This document shows positions 31,534 through 43,421 of a stretch of DNA of 45,965 nt, piece after piece. The notes beneath the pieces are model-generated. The model was given only the letters and a program-made list of their open reading frames with translations, was not told the origin of the DNA and did not search any database. Positions within the stretch are counted from its first letter, which is position 1; the number at the start of each line of letters is the position of its first letter. The stretch is taken from contig NZ_RAWG01000038.1 in the NCBI RefSeq assembly GCF_003611735.1, positions 1-45,965 on the forward strand, written 5' to 3'. The DNA comes from Corallococcus sicarius (GTDB lineage: Bacteria > Myxococcota > Myxococcia > Myxococcales > Myxococcaceae). The translations under genes were made by a program, and so were the position numbers.

Positions 31534-33927
31534 TCAGGGCACGCGGTGCTCGCGGAAGGTGACGCGCAGCGTGTACGTGCCCGCGGGCGCCTCCACCCGC
31601 ACGAAGTCCCGCGCATGCGGCGTCTCCAGCGTGAGCGTCGCGCTGGTCGCCTGGCGCTCCCAGGCCACCAGCGCCAGGTCGTCCACCACCGTCACGCCCT
31701 GCCCCGTCTTCGGGGACGCGGTGTGGAGCGTGAGGTTGAGGGCCCAGGGCGCGTTCCAGAGGTTGGGCCGGGGCGGATCCGCCGGGAAGCGCAGGTCCTC
31801 GGACACCTGCTTCCAGTCGAAGGTGCCGCCGTCGTGGCGCAGCAGCGTCTGCTCCCCGAAGAGTGAATAGGACTCCACGGGCAGGTACTGCACGCCCACG
31901 GAGAACGCGCCGCCGCCCTGCCCCTTGAGCCACGCCACCGCCGTGAGGTCGCGGTGGGGCGGCCCCTCCGCGAAGCCCGGCGGCCGGAAGCGGTTGACCA
32001 GCGGCACGGCGCCCTTGCGCTGGCAGAGGGCCGCGGCGCCCCGGCGCGGACCGTCCTGGCACACGAAGCCCGCGCCGTACTCCAGGCCCCAGCGCGGCGC
32101 CTCGTTGACGTCGTCGTCCACGTCGTGGTCCTCGAAGTCGCCGTGCAGCAGCACGTCGCGCCCGGCCTTCAGCTTCACGCCGGCGAGCGTCCCCTCGCCA
32201 GCGAGCCGAGCCACCGCGACGGACTCACCTCCGCGGCGCAGGGCCCGCAGGTCCACCGTGGCGCGGCCGTTGACGTCCACCGTCACCGGCACGTCCACGG
32301 TGCGCTCGCTCACCGCCGCGTGCGCGCCCGCGGGCAGCACCTCGCCCCACGAGGGCTGCGGCACCAGCTCCACGCCGCCCTCGCGGGACAGCTCCGCCAG
32401 GTTGCGCAGGAAGGACTCCGCGAGGTCGCCCGCGATGGGCCGGGGGCGGTAGTCCTCGATGTACACCGGCAGGGCGCGGGCGCGGTCCACGCGCGCCCCT
32501 GTCGCCTCCACCTCCGCGAGCAGGCCCACCATCGTCTCCAGGCGGTCCTGGTCGAAGGCGAGGTTGCCCAGCGACTGCGCCATCAGCACGCCCTTGTGGC
32601 GCGCGAAGCCCTGCGGGATGTGCGGGTGGTGCGCGATGACGAGCCCCGCCCCAGCGTCGATGAGGTCGCGCATCCGCTGCGCGGTGGGGGTGGAGGGCCG
32701 CACGCTGTACTCGACGCCCGTGTGCAGCACCGCCACCGGCACCCGGCCCTGCGCACGCTCCGCGCCGAGCAGCGCGGAGGCCCGCGCCATGTCCCGCGCG
32801 TCCGCCGCGCCGCCCTGGTTGGGCCCCGCGACGTACTGCTGTTCATGCGCGCTGCCGGTGATGGAGCACATGGACACCAGGCTGTAGCCGGAGCCCGCCA
32901 GCGACACGCGCGCGGGGACGAAGGCCTCCACCTCGTCGCGGCCCGCGCCGCTGAAGGCCATGCCCGTCGCGGCCACGTGCGCGAGCGTGTCGTTGAGCCC
33001 CGGCGCCAGGTAGTCGTAGACGTGGTTGTTGCCCAGGCTCACGTAGTCCACGCCCAGCCACGGCAGCGCGGGCAGCGAGCCCGGCAGCGTGAAGAACGCG
33101 TACGCCTTCTCGTCGTGGGGCGTGGTGGGCGAGTCCGTCACCGGCGTCTCCAGGTTCACGGCGCGGAAGTCCGCCGCCTGGAAGTACGGCCGCACGTGGG
33201 TGAACACCGCCTTCGTGCCCGGCAGCGGATCCGACACGCGGATGAGCGCCGCGGGGTCGTCCGGAGGCATCTGGTTGCGGGGCGTGGTGTCGTCGGGGTC
33301 CAGGAAGCGCCGGCCCAGCGACACGTCGCCTCCGAAGAGCATCCGCACGCCGTCCTTCGGGGACAGCCGCACCGGGGGCAGCGTCACGCGCGTCTCCGAC
33401 AGGCCGCGGCGCAGCTCCACCGCCACCACGGCCGGACGGAAGCCCTCCGCGTCCACCTGGAGCAGCCGGTTGTGCCGGGGCAGCGCGGGGAAGCGGAACC
33501 GGCCGTCCGCGCCCGTGCGCGCCTCGGCGGTCCCGACCCGCACCACCGTGTTGGCGACCGGGGTGCCCGCAGCGGACACCAGCGTGCCCTCCAGCGCGAT
33601 GCCGGTGCACGCATAGGTGCGCCGGGCCTTGCGTTCGGCTTCGGACACCGCCGCGTCGGCAGCGGGCTCCGGCGCGCAGGCCGTCAGCACGGGGGGCGGC
33701 TCCTCCTCCGGCGGCGGCTCCTCGTCGGGCGTCTCGTCGTCGGGCGGAGGCGGGTCGACCGGGGGCGGCCAGGTGTCCGGGGTTTCGTCGGGCGGAGTCG
33801 TCACCGGCGGGGACTCTTCGCCCGGCGGTGTCACGGCCCCCGGCTCATTCGACGGCGTGGAAGCTCCGGGACTGCACGCCACAAAACAGGCCGCCACCCA
33901 CGCCACCGGCAGATACCGCCGCCCCAT
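31534..33927 (-). CDS. CapA-family lipoprotein with Pro/Glu linker (797 aa)
   Basis: The ATG at 33927 follows a G-rich purine tract. A lipoprotein-like N-terminus ends at VAC (Cys18; Cys14 is also possible). A Pro/Glu/Asp-rich linker covers residues about 28-80. A beta-sandwich of the carboxypeptidase-regulatory type lies at about 110-185 (LEGTLVSAAGTPVANTVVRV). The CapA metallophosphatase-like domain runs from about 193 to 470 with the usual signatures: MLFGGDVSLG (Asp201), VNLETPVTD, VSLGNNHVYDY, LHTGVEYS and AHHPHIPQG. The last 300 residues look like one or two beta-rich binding domains. CapA proteins take part in poly-gamma-glutamate or capsule handling, but no capBCDE genes are nearby, so the substrate is open. 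The gene lies 199 bases downstream of csgA on the same strand. Confidence 0.85.
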   Translation of the reverse strand: MGRRYLPVAWVAACFVACSPGASTPSNEPGAVTPPGEESPPVTTPPDETPDTWPPPVDPPPPDDETPDEEPPPEEEPPPVLTACAPEPAADAAVSEAERKARRTYACTGIALEGTLVSAAGTPVANTVVRVGTAEARTGADGRFRFPALPRHNRLLQVDAEGFRPAVVAVELRRGLSETRVTLPPVRLSPKDGVRMLFGGDVSLGRRFLDPDDTTPRNQMPPDDPAALIRVSDPLPGTKAVFTHVRPYFQAADFRAVNLETPVTDSPTTPHDEKAYAFFTLPGSLPALPWLGVDYVSLGNNHVYDYLAPGLNDTLAHVAATGMAFSGAGRDEVEAFVPARVSLAGSGYSLVSMCSITGSAHEQQYVAGPNQGGAADARDMARASALLGAERAQGRVPVAVLHTGVEYSVRPSTPTAQRMRDLIDAGAGLVIAHHPHIPQGFARHKGVLMAQSLGNLAFDQDRLETMVGLLAEVEATGARVDRARALPVYIEDYRPRPIAGDLAESFLRNLAELSREGGVELVPQPSWGEVLPAGAHAAVSERTVDVPVTVDVNGRATVDLRALRRGGESVAVARLAGEGTLAGVKLKAGRDVLLHGDFEDHDVDDDVNEAPRWGLEYGAGFVCQDGPRRGAAALCQRKGAVPLVNRFRPPGFAEGPPHRDLTAVAWLKGQGGGAFSVGVQYLPVESYSLFGEQTLLRHDGGTFDWKQVSEDLRFPADPPRPNLWNAPWALNLTLHTASPKTGQGVTVVDDLALVAWERQATSATLTLETPHARDFVRVEAPAGTYTLRVTFREHRVP

Positions 33928-33940
33928 TCCGTCCCCCTGA

Positions 33941-36286
<2,346 letters not shown>

Positions 36287-36424
36287 CGGCGGAGGGACGG
36301 CCGGGGGCTTGGGCGCGACCGCTCACCCCCGCTTCGCGACGGCCGGGCCCACCCCTCCCCGGAGGGCCCCTGGGGCGGTGACACAGTGCGTGGGCATGTT
36401 TCACGGACACCGGAGGAACCCCCC

Positions 36425-36538
36425 ATGTTCTCACTGCGTTCGCCGCTCCTGTTCGTGCTTGCCCTCCTCTTCTTCCCCGCGCTCCTCGCCGGGACGCTCG
36501 TCCTGGACCTGGTCCCGGCCCCCGTCCCCCGGCGTTAG
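36425..36538 (+). CDS. Small membrane peptide (37 aa)
   Basis: An ATG with a strong ribosome site (GGAGG, 36412..36416, eight bases away) opens a 37-codon frame. It encodes a short basic start (FSLRSP), one hydrophobic helix (LLFVLALLFFPALLAGTLVL) and a Pro-rich end (DLVPAPVPRR). It would sit in the inner membrane with its tail outside or, if cleaved, be secreted. It ends 31 bases before the LytS-type kinase gene on the same strand, so it may be co-expressed with that two-component system or act as a leader. No homologue is recognised. Strong translation signals and sensible composition are the only support. Confidence 0.55.
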   Translation: MFSLRSPLLFVLALLFFPALLAGTLVLDLVPAPVPRR

Positions 36539-36569
36539 CAGGCCAGACGGTGTAGCCTTCCGCTGGAGC

Positions 36570-37628
36570 ATGTCGGAGACGTCGGAAGGGTCCATCGTTC
36601 GCGCCACGTTGCGCGCCCTCGTCGCGCCCCTGCGGCTGGGCCCCATCGTGCTGGTGTCGCTGCCGCTGCTCGCGGCCCAGGTGCGCTGGAGCGTGGATCC
36701 AAACGCGCTGTGGCTGGGCGTCCTCCTGTGCCTCTTGTGCGTCGCCGTCGCGCCCGTGTCGTACCGGGTGCTGTTCCCCGAAGGGCTGGACCTGAGCCAC
36801 GGCGGCATCCGCCTGCTGCTCTACGGGGCGGTGGGCACCGGCGTGGTGCTGTCCGTGGGCTACGCGCTGCCGCGCCTCACCGACATGCAGCCCACCTTCC
36901 TGTCGGAGCGGTACAATCTGGCCGTCTGCGGCGGGCTGTTCCTGGTGGCCGGCTGGGGCCTGGGACGGGACATCGGCTTCGAGGAGACGCTGGCCCGCGA
37001 GCGTGCGCGCGCCACCCGCTTCGCCTGGGAGGCGGAGCAGGCGCAGCTGCTCGCCATCCGCAGCCACCTGGATCCGCACTTCCTCTTCAACACGCTCAAC
37101 GCCATCGCGGAGTGGTGCCGCGAGGACGGCGCCGTCGCCGAGGCCGCCGTGCTGCGCCTGTCCACGATGCTCCGCTCGGTGCTCGCGGGCGTGCGCAGCG
37201 TCACCTGGCCGCTGTCGCAGGAGCTGGAGCTGATGCGCACGCTGTTCGACCTGCACCTGTTGCGCGACCCGGACCTCTTCCAACTGCGCATGACGGTGGC
37301 GGACGGGCTGGGGGACGTGCCGGTGCCGCCGCTGCTGCTGCTGCCGCTCGCGGAGAACGCGGTGAAGCACGGGCCGGCCTCCGGGCACCGGGGCCCGCTG
37401 CTGGTGGAGGTGGGCGTCACGCGCGACGGGGCGGTGGAGGTGTCCATCGACAACCCGGGCGCGTCCCGGGGCCCCCGCGAGGGCAGCGTGGGTCTGCCCA
37501 CCGTGGAGCGGCGCCTGGCGCTCGCCTATGCCGGGCGCGCGTTGCTGTCGCTCGCGAGCGCGGACGGGCGCACCCGTGTCACCGTCACCCTGCCCCGCCA
37601 GGGCCCCCAACCCGGAGTCCTCACGTGA
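36570..37628 (+). CDS. LytS/YehU-type sensor histidine kinase (352 aa)
   Basis: The N-terminal 135 residues hold about four hydrophobic helices (IVLVSLPLLAAQ, LWLGVLLCLLCVAVAP, LLLYGAVGTGVVLSVGYAL, YNLAVCGGLFLVAGWGLG). A coiled linker leads to the His_kinase domain with SHLDPHFLFNTLNAIAEWC (phospho-acceptor His170) and a HATPase domain with PLAENAVKHG and VSIDNPG. There is no separate periplasmic sensor domain, so the signal is probably detected within or near the membrane. The stop overlaps the regulator's start (GTGA, 37625..37628), so the two are coupled. Such pairs commonly control cell-wall, peptide or nutrient responses. The ATG at 36570 has GGAG very close, so translation may depend on the upstream peptide. 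Confidence 0.94.
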   Translation: MSETSEGSIVRATLRALVAPLRLGPIVLVSLPLLAAQVRWSVDPNALWLGVLLCLLCVAVAPVSYRVLFPEGLDLSHGGIRLLLYGAVGTGVVLSVGYALPRLTDMQPTFLSERYNLAVCGGLFLVAGWGLGRDIGFEETLARERARATRFAWEAEQAQLLAIRSHLDPHFLFNTLNAIAEWCREDGAVAEAAVLRLSTMLRSVLAGVRSVTWPLSQELELMRTLFDLHLLRDPDLFQLRMTVADGLGDVPVPPLLLLPLAENAVKHGPASGHRGPLLVEVGVTRDGAVEVSIDNPGASRGPREGSVGLPTVERRLALAYAGRALLSLASADGRTRVTVTLPRQGPQPGVLT

Positions 37629-38425
37629 GAGAGCCCCTGCGCGTCCTCATCGCCGATGACGAACTGCTGGCCCGGAAGCGCCTGTCCCGCCTGCTGGCCG
37701 CGCTGCCGGACGTGAGCGTCTGCGGCGAGGCGGTGGACGGGGACGCGGTGCTCGCCGCGGTGCGGGCGGGCGGCGTGGACGTGGTGCTGCTGGACATCCA
37801 CATGCCGGGCCTGAGCGGCCTGGACGCCATGGGCCTGCTGCCCGCGGGCGGCCCGCACGTCATCTTCTGCACCGCCCACGCGGAGCACGCGGTGACCGCC
37901 TTCGAGCACGGCGCGGTGGACTACGTCCTCAAGCCCGTGGAGGCCGCCCGGCTGCAGAAGGCCCTGGAGCGCGTCCGGGCCCGGCAGCCGGCGTCACCTG
38001 TGCCCGCGAAGGCGAAGGCGCTCCCCGTGCCTCCGCCCGCGTCCCCGGAGCGGGAGCGGGAGCGGCCCGCCTTCGCGCGGCTGCCCATCCCCACGCGGCA
38101 GGGGCTGGTGCTGGTGTCGCCGGACGCCATCTCCCACGCGTCGCTGGAGGACGAGCTCGTCACGGTGTTCACCGCCCAGGGCGACTTCCTCACCGACTTC
38201 ACCCTCAACGAGCTGGCGGACAAGCTGCCCGCCGAACACTTCCACCGGGTGCACCGGCGCGCGCTGCTCAACCTGTCGCACGTGACGCGGCTGGAGCCGC
38301 TGGAGACGGGCGGCTACCTGGCGCGCACGGCGCGGGGGCACTCGGTGGAGGTGAGCCGCCAGTCCGCGCGCGACCTGCGCCGCCTGCTGGGGCTGCGCAA
38401 GGGCGCGGAGGACGAGGGCCCCTAG
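37625..38425 (+). CDS. LytTR-family response regulator (266 aa)
   Basis: Receiver domain at residues about 5-120, with acidic pocket Asp11-Asp12, phospho-acceptor Asp57 in VVLLDIHMPGLSG, the Thr of FCTAHAE, and Lys of YVLKPVEA. A Pro/Arg/Glu linker follows. The LytTR DNA-binding domain (about 160-258) has ISHASLEDELVTVF, LNELADKLPAEHFHRVHRRALLNLSHV and the final GHSVEVSRQSARDLRR. It starts at GTG 37625, overlapping the kinase gene. Its stop (TAG) overlaps that of the convergent lipoprotein gene within CTAG at 38422..38425. The target promoters are not evident in the window. Confidence 0.95.
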   Translation: MREPLRVLIADDELLARKRLSRLLAALPDVSVCGEAVDGDAVLAAVRAGGVDVVLLDIHMPGLSGLDAMGLLPAGGPHVIFCTAHAEHAVTAFEHGAVDYVLKPVEAARLQKALERVRARQPASPVPAKAKALPVPPPASPERERERPAFARLPIPTRQGLVLVSPDAISHASLEDELVTVFTAQGDFLTDFTLNELADKLPAEHFHRVHRRALLNLSHVTRLEPLETGGYLARTARGHSVEVSRQSARDLRRLLGLRKGAEDEGP

Positions 38426-39897
38426 TTCCAGACGAAGAGCTGGTGCACCTGCCCGGCGTCGTCGCCCAGCGTGTCCGCCAGGGCCTTGCGCGCGGGCGGG
38501 GGCAGCTCCACGCCGCCCCGGGCGCAGCGGGCCGCCTCCTCGCGGGTGAGCGCGGGCGCCTTGCAGAAGGAGGCCTGCCAGCGCGCCAGGAGCGTCTGGG
38601 AGAAGGTCTTCTCGTAGCCCTGCAGCTCCCTGTCCAGCCACCCGTCCTTGCTGGGCTGGGAGAACGTCTGCGGCTTCACGTCGGCGGGGGGGAAGGTGAT
38701 GTTGTGCTCGTAGCCGGAGGCGGACAGGGAGTTCTCCGCCTTCACGGCCAGGGGCGCGTGCTGCTCCTGGAGGACGGCCTGGGCCACCACCGCGAAGTGG
38801 TACTCCACGCCCCGGCGCAGCGCGCGGTACGCGAAGGAGCGCGGCACGTCGCGGTACTTCGTCACCTCCACCGTCGTCTTGTACTCCACCGTCTTCTTCT
38901 GGGTGACGAGGCGCTTCTTCATCTCCCCCTTGTCCACGTAGGACTCCTCCACCGTGTACGGCACCTCCGCCGTCGCGGTGCGGTCCTCGTGCGCGGTGTA
39001 CGGCACCTGCTCCGTCCACGATGCCGCCAGGTCCACCGGCTGGCTGGTGCGCGACTCGCTCAGGGTCCCCTGCACGGTGAGCGGCGGGCGGCGCGGGGAG
39101 CCCTCCCCGTACCAGGGCGAGGACTCGAACGCGCCCGCCAGCCGCGACAACAGGTATTGGACGACGTCGTTGCTGATGCCCTCCAGGGACACCTGGAACA
39201 TGGGGACGCCCAGCGCCTCCGGGAACAGCGGCGCTAGGGGCGCGACCTGGCGGTAGTGCCGGCAGTAGCGCGACACCAGCTCCGCCCAGTGCGCGCTGCC
39301 GTCCGACGGCTCCTGCTTCAGCCGGGCGCACGTCGCCGCGCCACCCTGCTGCACGGCCTCCTCCACGTCGCGACGGATGGGCGCCATCTCCGCGTACGCG
39401 AGCAGCGCGCGCTTGCGGTTCAGGTGCGCCTCCGCCGTCAGCGCGTGGCCCCGCTTCGCCTGTTCATTGATGAGCTGGCGCAGGTGCTGGTGCGTGCCGG
39501 CCATCTCCTCCAGGAGCGAGCTCTCCATGCCGCCGTCCAGCTTGGAGCTCCACTTCTTCCGGTAGGTGAGGAACTGCTCCAGGTTCAGCTCCGCGTCCTC
39601 GTCCCGCCCCTCCACGCGGGCCTGGCGCGCCTGGGTGAGCAGCTGCGACAGGCCACGCCAGCGCAGGTCCTCCAGCGAGGAGCGCAGCGACGGGTCGTTG
39701 GGCGAGTCCTCGACGACCTTCACGTACAGCTCGGCGGCTTCGACGAAGCGGCCCTTCTCCGCCAGGTCATTGGCCTTGCCCCGGAGGGACGAGCACGCGG
39801 TCACCGCGCTCACGCAGACGAGCAGCGGCACGAGGAGGAACTTCCGGCGCGCGCCGGAGAGGGACGACGGGGAGGTGGAGGCAATCACGGACGGCAT
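38422..39897 (-). CDS. TPR-like lipoprotein with Thr/Val/Lys beta segment (491 aa)
   Basis: A lipoprotein signal ends at VTAC (Cys35). The start ATG 39897 leaves a rather long N-region with Arg-Arg-Lys. The first half is helical: a TPR-like pair (AEKGRFVEAAELYVKVVEDSP, DEDAELNLEQFLTYRK), then helices rich in Arg and Gln. The middle (residues about 300-380) has an odd chain of short strands (VPYTAHED, AEVPYTVEESYVDKG, KKTVEYKTTVEVTKY). The end is helical with two cysteines (SFCKAPA, ARCARGG). The function is unknown. It may be an outer-membrane assembly factor or scaffold. It is 101 bases downstream of the GCS2 gene on the same strand. Confidence 0.85.
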   Translation of the reverse strand: MPSVIASTSPSSLSGARRKFLLVPLLVCVSAVTACSSLRGKANDLAEKGRFVEAAELYVKVVEDSPNDPSLRSSLEDLRWRGLSQLLTQARQARVEGRDEDAELNLEQFLTYRKKWSSKLDGGMESSLLEEMAGTHQHLRQLINEQAKRGHALTAEAHLNRKRALLAYAEMAPIRRDVEEAVQQGGAATCARLKQEPSDGSAHWAELVSRYCRHYRQVAPLAPLFPEALGVPMFQVSLEGISNDVVQYLLSRLAGAFESSPWYGEGSPRRPPLTVQGTLSESRTSQPVDLAASWTEQVPYTAHEDRTATAEVPYTVEESYVDKGEMKKRLVTQKKTVEYKTTVEVTKYRDVPRSFAYRALRRGVEYHFAVVAQAVLQEQHAPLAVKAENSLSASGYEHNITFPPADVKPQTFSQPSKDGWLDRELQGYEKTFSQTLLARWQASFCKAPALTREEAARCARGGVELPPPARKALADTLGDDAGQVHQLFVWN

Positions 39898-39998
39898 CCT
39901 TCAGCGCGTGGCGCGGGCCCGCTGGCAGACGACCCGGCGGGCCTCCATATTCACAGCCACGCCCGCGTCCCGACAAGGCCCCCCGGCTTACATCAGGC

Positions 39999-41495
39999 TC
40001 AAGACGACTCCACGGGCCACGTGTGCACGGGCAGCCCCGACTCCGAATGGTGGAGGTAGCGCTCCAGCAGGGCCGCCAGCGCGTCCGGCCTCGGCATGTG
40101 GGCCTCCAGCCTCGCCAGCACCTCCCGCTGCCAGCGCGCCCCGGTGCGCCGCAGGGCCACGCGCTGCGCGATGATGTCCAGCATCGCGTCCGCCTCGGCG
40201 GCGTCCACCCCGTGCTCCGTCAGGCCGCGCCGCGCGATGGGCAAGAGCTGCTTCACCAGCTCCACCACCGGCACCGGGCGGGGGCTGGGCGCCACCTCCG
40301 CCGGCCACAGCATCACCGCGTCCAGCCCCCGCTTCGCCGCCTGCTTGAAGTTGCGCCGCGCCTGCCAGAAGGGCAGCGCCGGCAGGAGCGCGTCCACCCG
40401 CTCCGCGAGCCCCAGCGTCAGCCCCAGCAGGAACGCCCCGTTGGCCACCATGTCCACCACCGTCGGGCCCGCGGGCAGCGCGCGGAACTCGATGCGCACG
40501 TGGCCGTCCCCGTGCGGATCATAGATGGCCCGGTTCCAGCACCAGACCGTGCCCTGGTGCAGCCGCAGCTCCTCCAGCGCCGGCACGCCCCCGGCCGCGA
40601 CGATGTCCAGGGGAGCGTCCTCCTTGCCCAGCACGGGCAGGAGCGGCGGGTAGAGGGCCACGGCCTCCGCGAACAGCTCGTGGACCCCCTCGCGCACCCA
40701 GCCGTGGCCGAACGTCACGCGCGGGTGCAGGTGGGCCGCCTCGTCGCCGCTCTCGCTGCGGTCGTCGGTGGCCTGCTGGAAGAGCGCCACGCGCGTCTCC
40801 TCCCACAGCCGCTTGCCCAGGAACAAGGGCGAGTTGCCCGCCGCCGCCAGCACCGGCGCCGTGGCGAGCTGCGCGGCGTTGTACACGCGCGCGAAGTCCT
40901 CCGGCGCCACGCGCAGGTGGAACTGGAGCGACGTGTTCGCCCCCTCCAGCGTCACGTCATCCCAGGTGAGGTTGAGCGTGTCGTCGCCCGCGATGGCCAC
41001 CTGGAACGGCCCGTCGCGCCGCTTGCGGATGGCGGCGTTCAGCGCCCGGTAGCGGGCCTGCTGGGTGAGGGCCCCCTTGCCCAGGTCCGCCTGCCGCAGC
41101 GTGGGCAGGATGCCGATGGACGCCACGCGCGCGCCCTCCAGCGCCGCCGCGCGCTGGAGTTCCTTCAGCACGTCCTCCAGCTCCGCCCGCAGCCCGGTGA
41201 ACGGCCGCCCCGCGAGCAGCGAGGGCCGCACGTTCGCCTCCATGTTGAAGCGGTTGAGCTCCAGCGTCACCCGGTCGTCCTGCGTCCGCGCCAACACCTG
41301 CTGGTTCACCGGCAGCGGGTGGCCCGCGCCGTCCACCAGGTACACCTCCAGCTCCGCGCCCATCGTCGTGGGCCCCACGCCGAAGCCGGGGCGCTTCAGC
41401 AGCTCTCGCAGCGCCTCCAGGCTCTCCGCGAGCCGCTGCACGAACCGCTCGTGCTCCTCTGGCGTGAACTCCTCCTGCTGGATGGCAAGACCCAT
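39999..41495 (-). CDS. GCS2-type carboxylate-amine ligase (498 aa)
   Basis: The start at ATG 41495 has GGAGG four bases upstream (41500..41504). The fold resembles glutamate--cysteine ligase type 2 and related EgtA/YbdK enzymes: MGAELEVYLVD (Glu residues that bind metal), LELNRFNMEANVRP, then TSLQFHLRV, NSPLFLGKRLWEETRVALF, and HVRIEFRALPAGPTVVDMVA. These enzymes activate a carboxylate with ATP and join it to an amine. Substrates may be glutamate with cysteine, but other pairs occur. It is longer than E. coli YbdK. No glutathione synthase gene is present nearby. It diverges from rlmN across 169 bases. Confidence 0.88.
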   Translation of the reverse strand: MGLAIQQEEFTPEEHERFVQRLAESLEALRELLKRPGFGVGPTTMGAELEVYLVDGAGHPLPVNQQVLARTQDDRVTLELNRFNMEANVRPSLLAGRPFTGLRAELEDVLKELQRAAALEGARVASIGILPTLRQADLGKGALTQQARYRALNAAIRKRRDGPFQVAIAGDDTLNLTWDDVTLEGANTSLQFHLRVAPEDFARVYNAAQLATAPVLAAAGNSPLFLGKRLWEETRVALFQQATDDRSESGDEAAHLHPRVTFGHGWVREGVHELFAEAVALYPPLLPVLGKEDAPLDIVAAGGVPALEELRLHQGTVWCWNRAIYDPHGDGHVRIEFRALPAGPTVVDMVANGAFLLGLTLGLAERVDALLPALPFWQARRNFKQAAKRGLDAVMLWPAEVAPSPRPVPVVELVKQLLPIARRGLTEHGVDAAEADAMLDIIAQRVALRRTGARWQREVLARLEAHMPRPDALAALLERYLHHSESGLPVHTWPVESS

Positions 41496-41664
41496 AGGCC
41501 CTCCACGATTGGCACGACGCACCGCGCTGGCACGGCAGGTGTCACCCGCTGGACGCCGTGGCCCCGCGAAAACCGTCCGCCCCGGGTCCCCTCGCTCCCC
41601 TGGTCGCCCTGCGGGCTTGCGGCCCCCGGTGCGCGGCGCCGGGGTGTGTTATCTCGACCCGGTC

Positions 41665-42747
<1,083 letters not shown>

Positions 42748-42762
42748 GCAGCTGCTGAACAG

Positions 42763-42795
42763 CTCCCGAGCGACTCCCGAGCAACTCCCGAGCGA
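42763..42795. repeat. Tandem 11-mer CTCCCGAGC(G/A)A, three copies
   Basis: Three copies of an 11-base unit follow the rlmN stop by 15 bases. The central copy differs by one base (GCAA in place of GCGA). It lies in the untranslated gap before the next gene. There is no T-run, so it is not a simple intrinsic terminator. It is probably a slippage repeat. Confidence 0.75.
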
Positions 42796-42998
42796 CAACG
42801 GGGTCGTCCGGAACACCCGACCCGCGCACCTGACCTGTCGTGTCACCCCCATCCGCTAGGGTGCGCCCGCCCACGCGTGCACCATGGCGTGTGGGTCCGT
42901 CGCGCATTTCCACAGGCCCTTGCATGGCACTGGCTCGTGGGCACATTCTTGGCGACGGCTTCCACGCAACCCAACGGCTTTCCCGGAGGAGGTGGGCA

Positions 42999-43385
42999 AT
43001 GCTTTCCATCCAGGAGCACGGCACGGTGGAAGAGGCGAGCAGCAACCTGCTCGACTTCATCCTCATCCCCGACAACTGGCTCGAGCAGGCGGCCCCGCAG
43101 CCCGAGGGCTCCTCCGCGTGGCCGGCGTCGGACATGCAGTACCAGCGGCGCGTGGGTTCCCTGCGCATCTGCGCGTCGGTGGACGTCGCCCCGACGTTGG
43201 ACGTGACGCTCCACATCGCGTTCCGCGCACCGGGGCTGACCCCCATCAAGGCGGCGGATCACCTGGAGAGCTTCCTCAAGCAGCGTCTGCCGCTGACGCC
43301 CAACAGCGAGTGGCAGGTGGAGGTGGATGATCGCCGGTGGATCCACTTCTCGCGCCGCTACGCGGGCACGCACCTGCTGGCCTGA
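42999..43385 (+). CDS. Small protein of unknown function (128 aa)
   Basis: The ATG at 42999 follows a near-perfect ribosome site, AGGAGGT (42987..42993), five bases away. An ATG upstream at 42924 lacks one. The protein has no signal peptide. It begins with an acidic helical part (SIQEHGTVEEASSNLLDFI) and continues as alpha/beta (RVGSLRICASVDVAPTLDV, HLESFLKQRLPLTPNSEW, VEVDDRRWIHFSRRY). The family is not recognised. Strong translation initiation suggests abundant protein. A 250-base leader separates it from rlmN. It converges with the cyclase gene. Confidence 0.75.
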   Translation: MLSIQEHGTVEEASSNLLDFILIPDNWLEQAAPQPEGSSAWPASDMQYQRRVGSLRICASVDVAPTLDVTLHIAFRAPGLTPIKAADHLESFLKQRLPLTPNSEWQVEVDDRRWIHFSRRYAGTHLLA

Positions 43386-43421
43386 CGTCTCCCAGGCTCG
43401 GAGCCCGGCCGCGCGCGAGGC

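Noticed and set aside
42915..42960. Possible sigma-54 promoter (TGGCAC near 42924)
   Set aside because: No GC/TTGCA element at the correct distance on the same strand.
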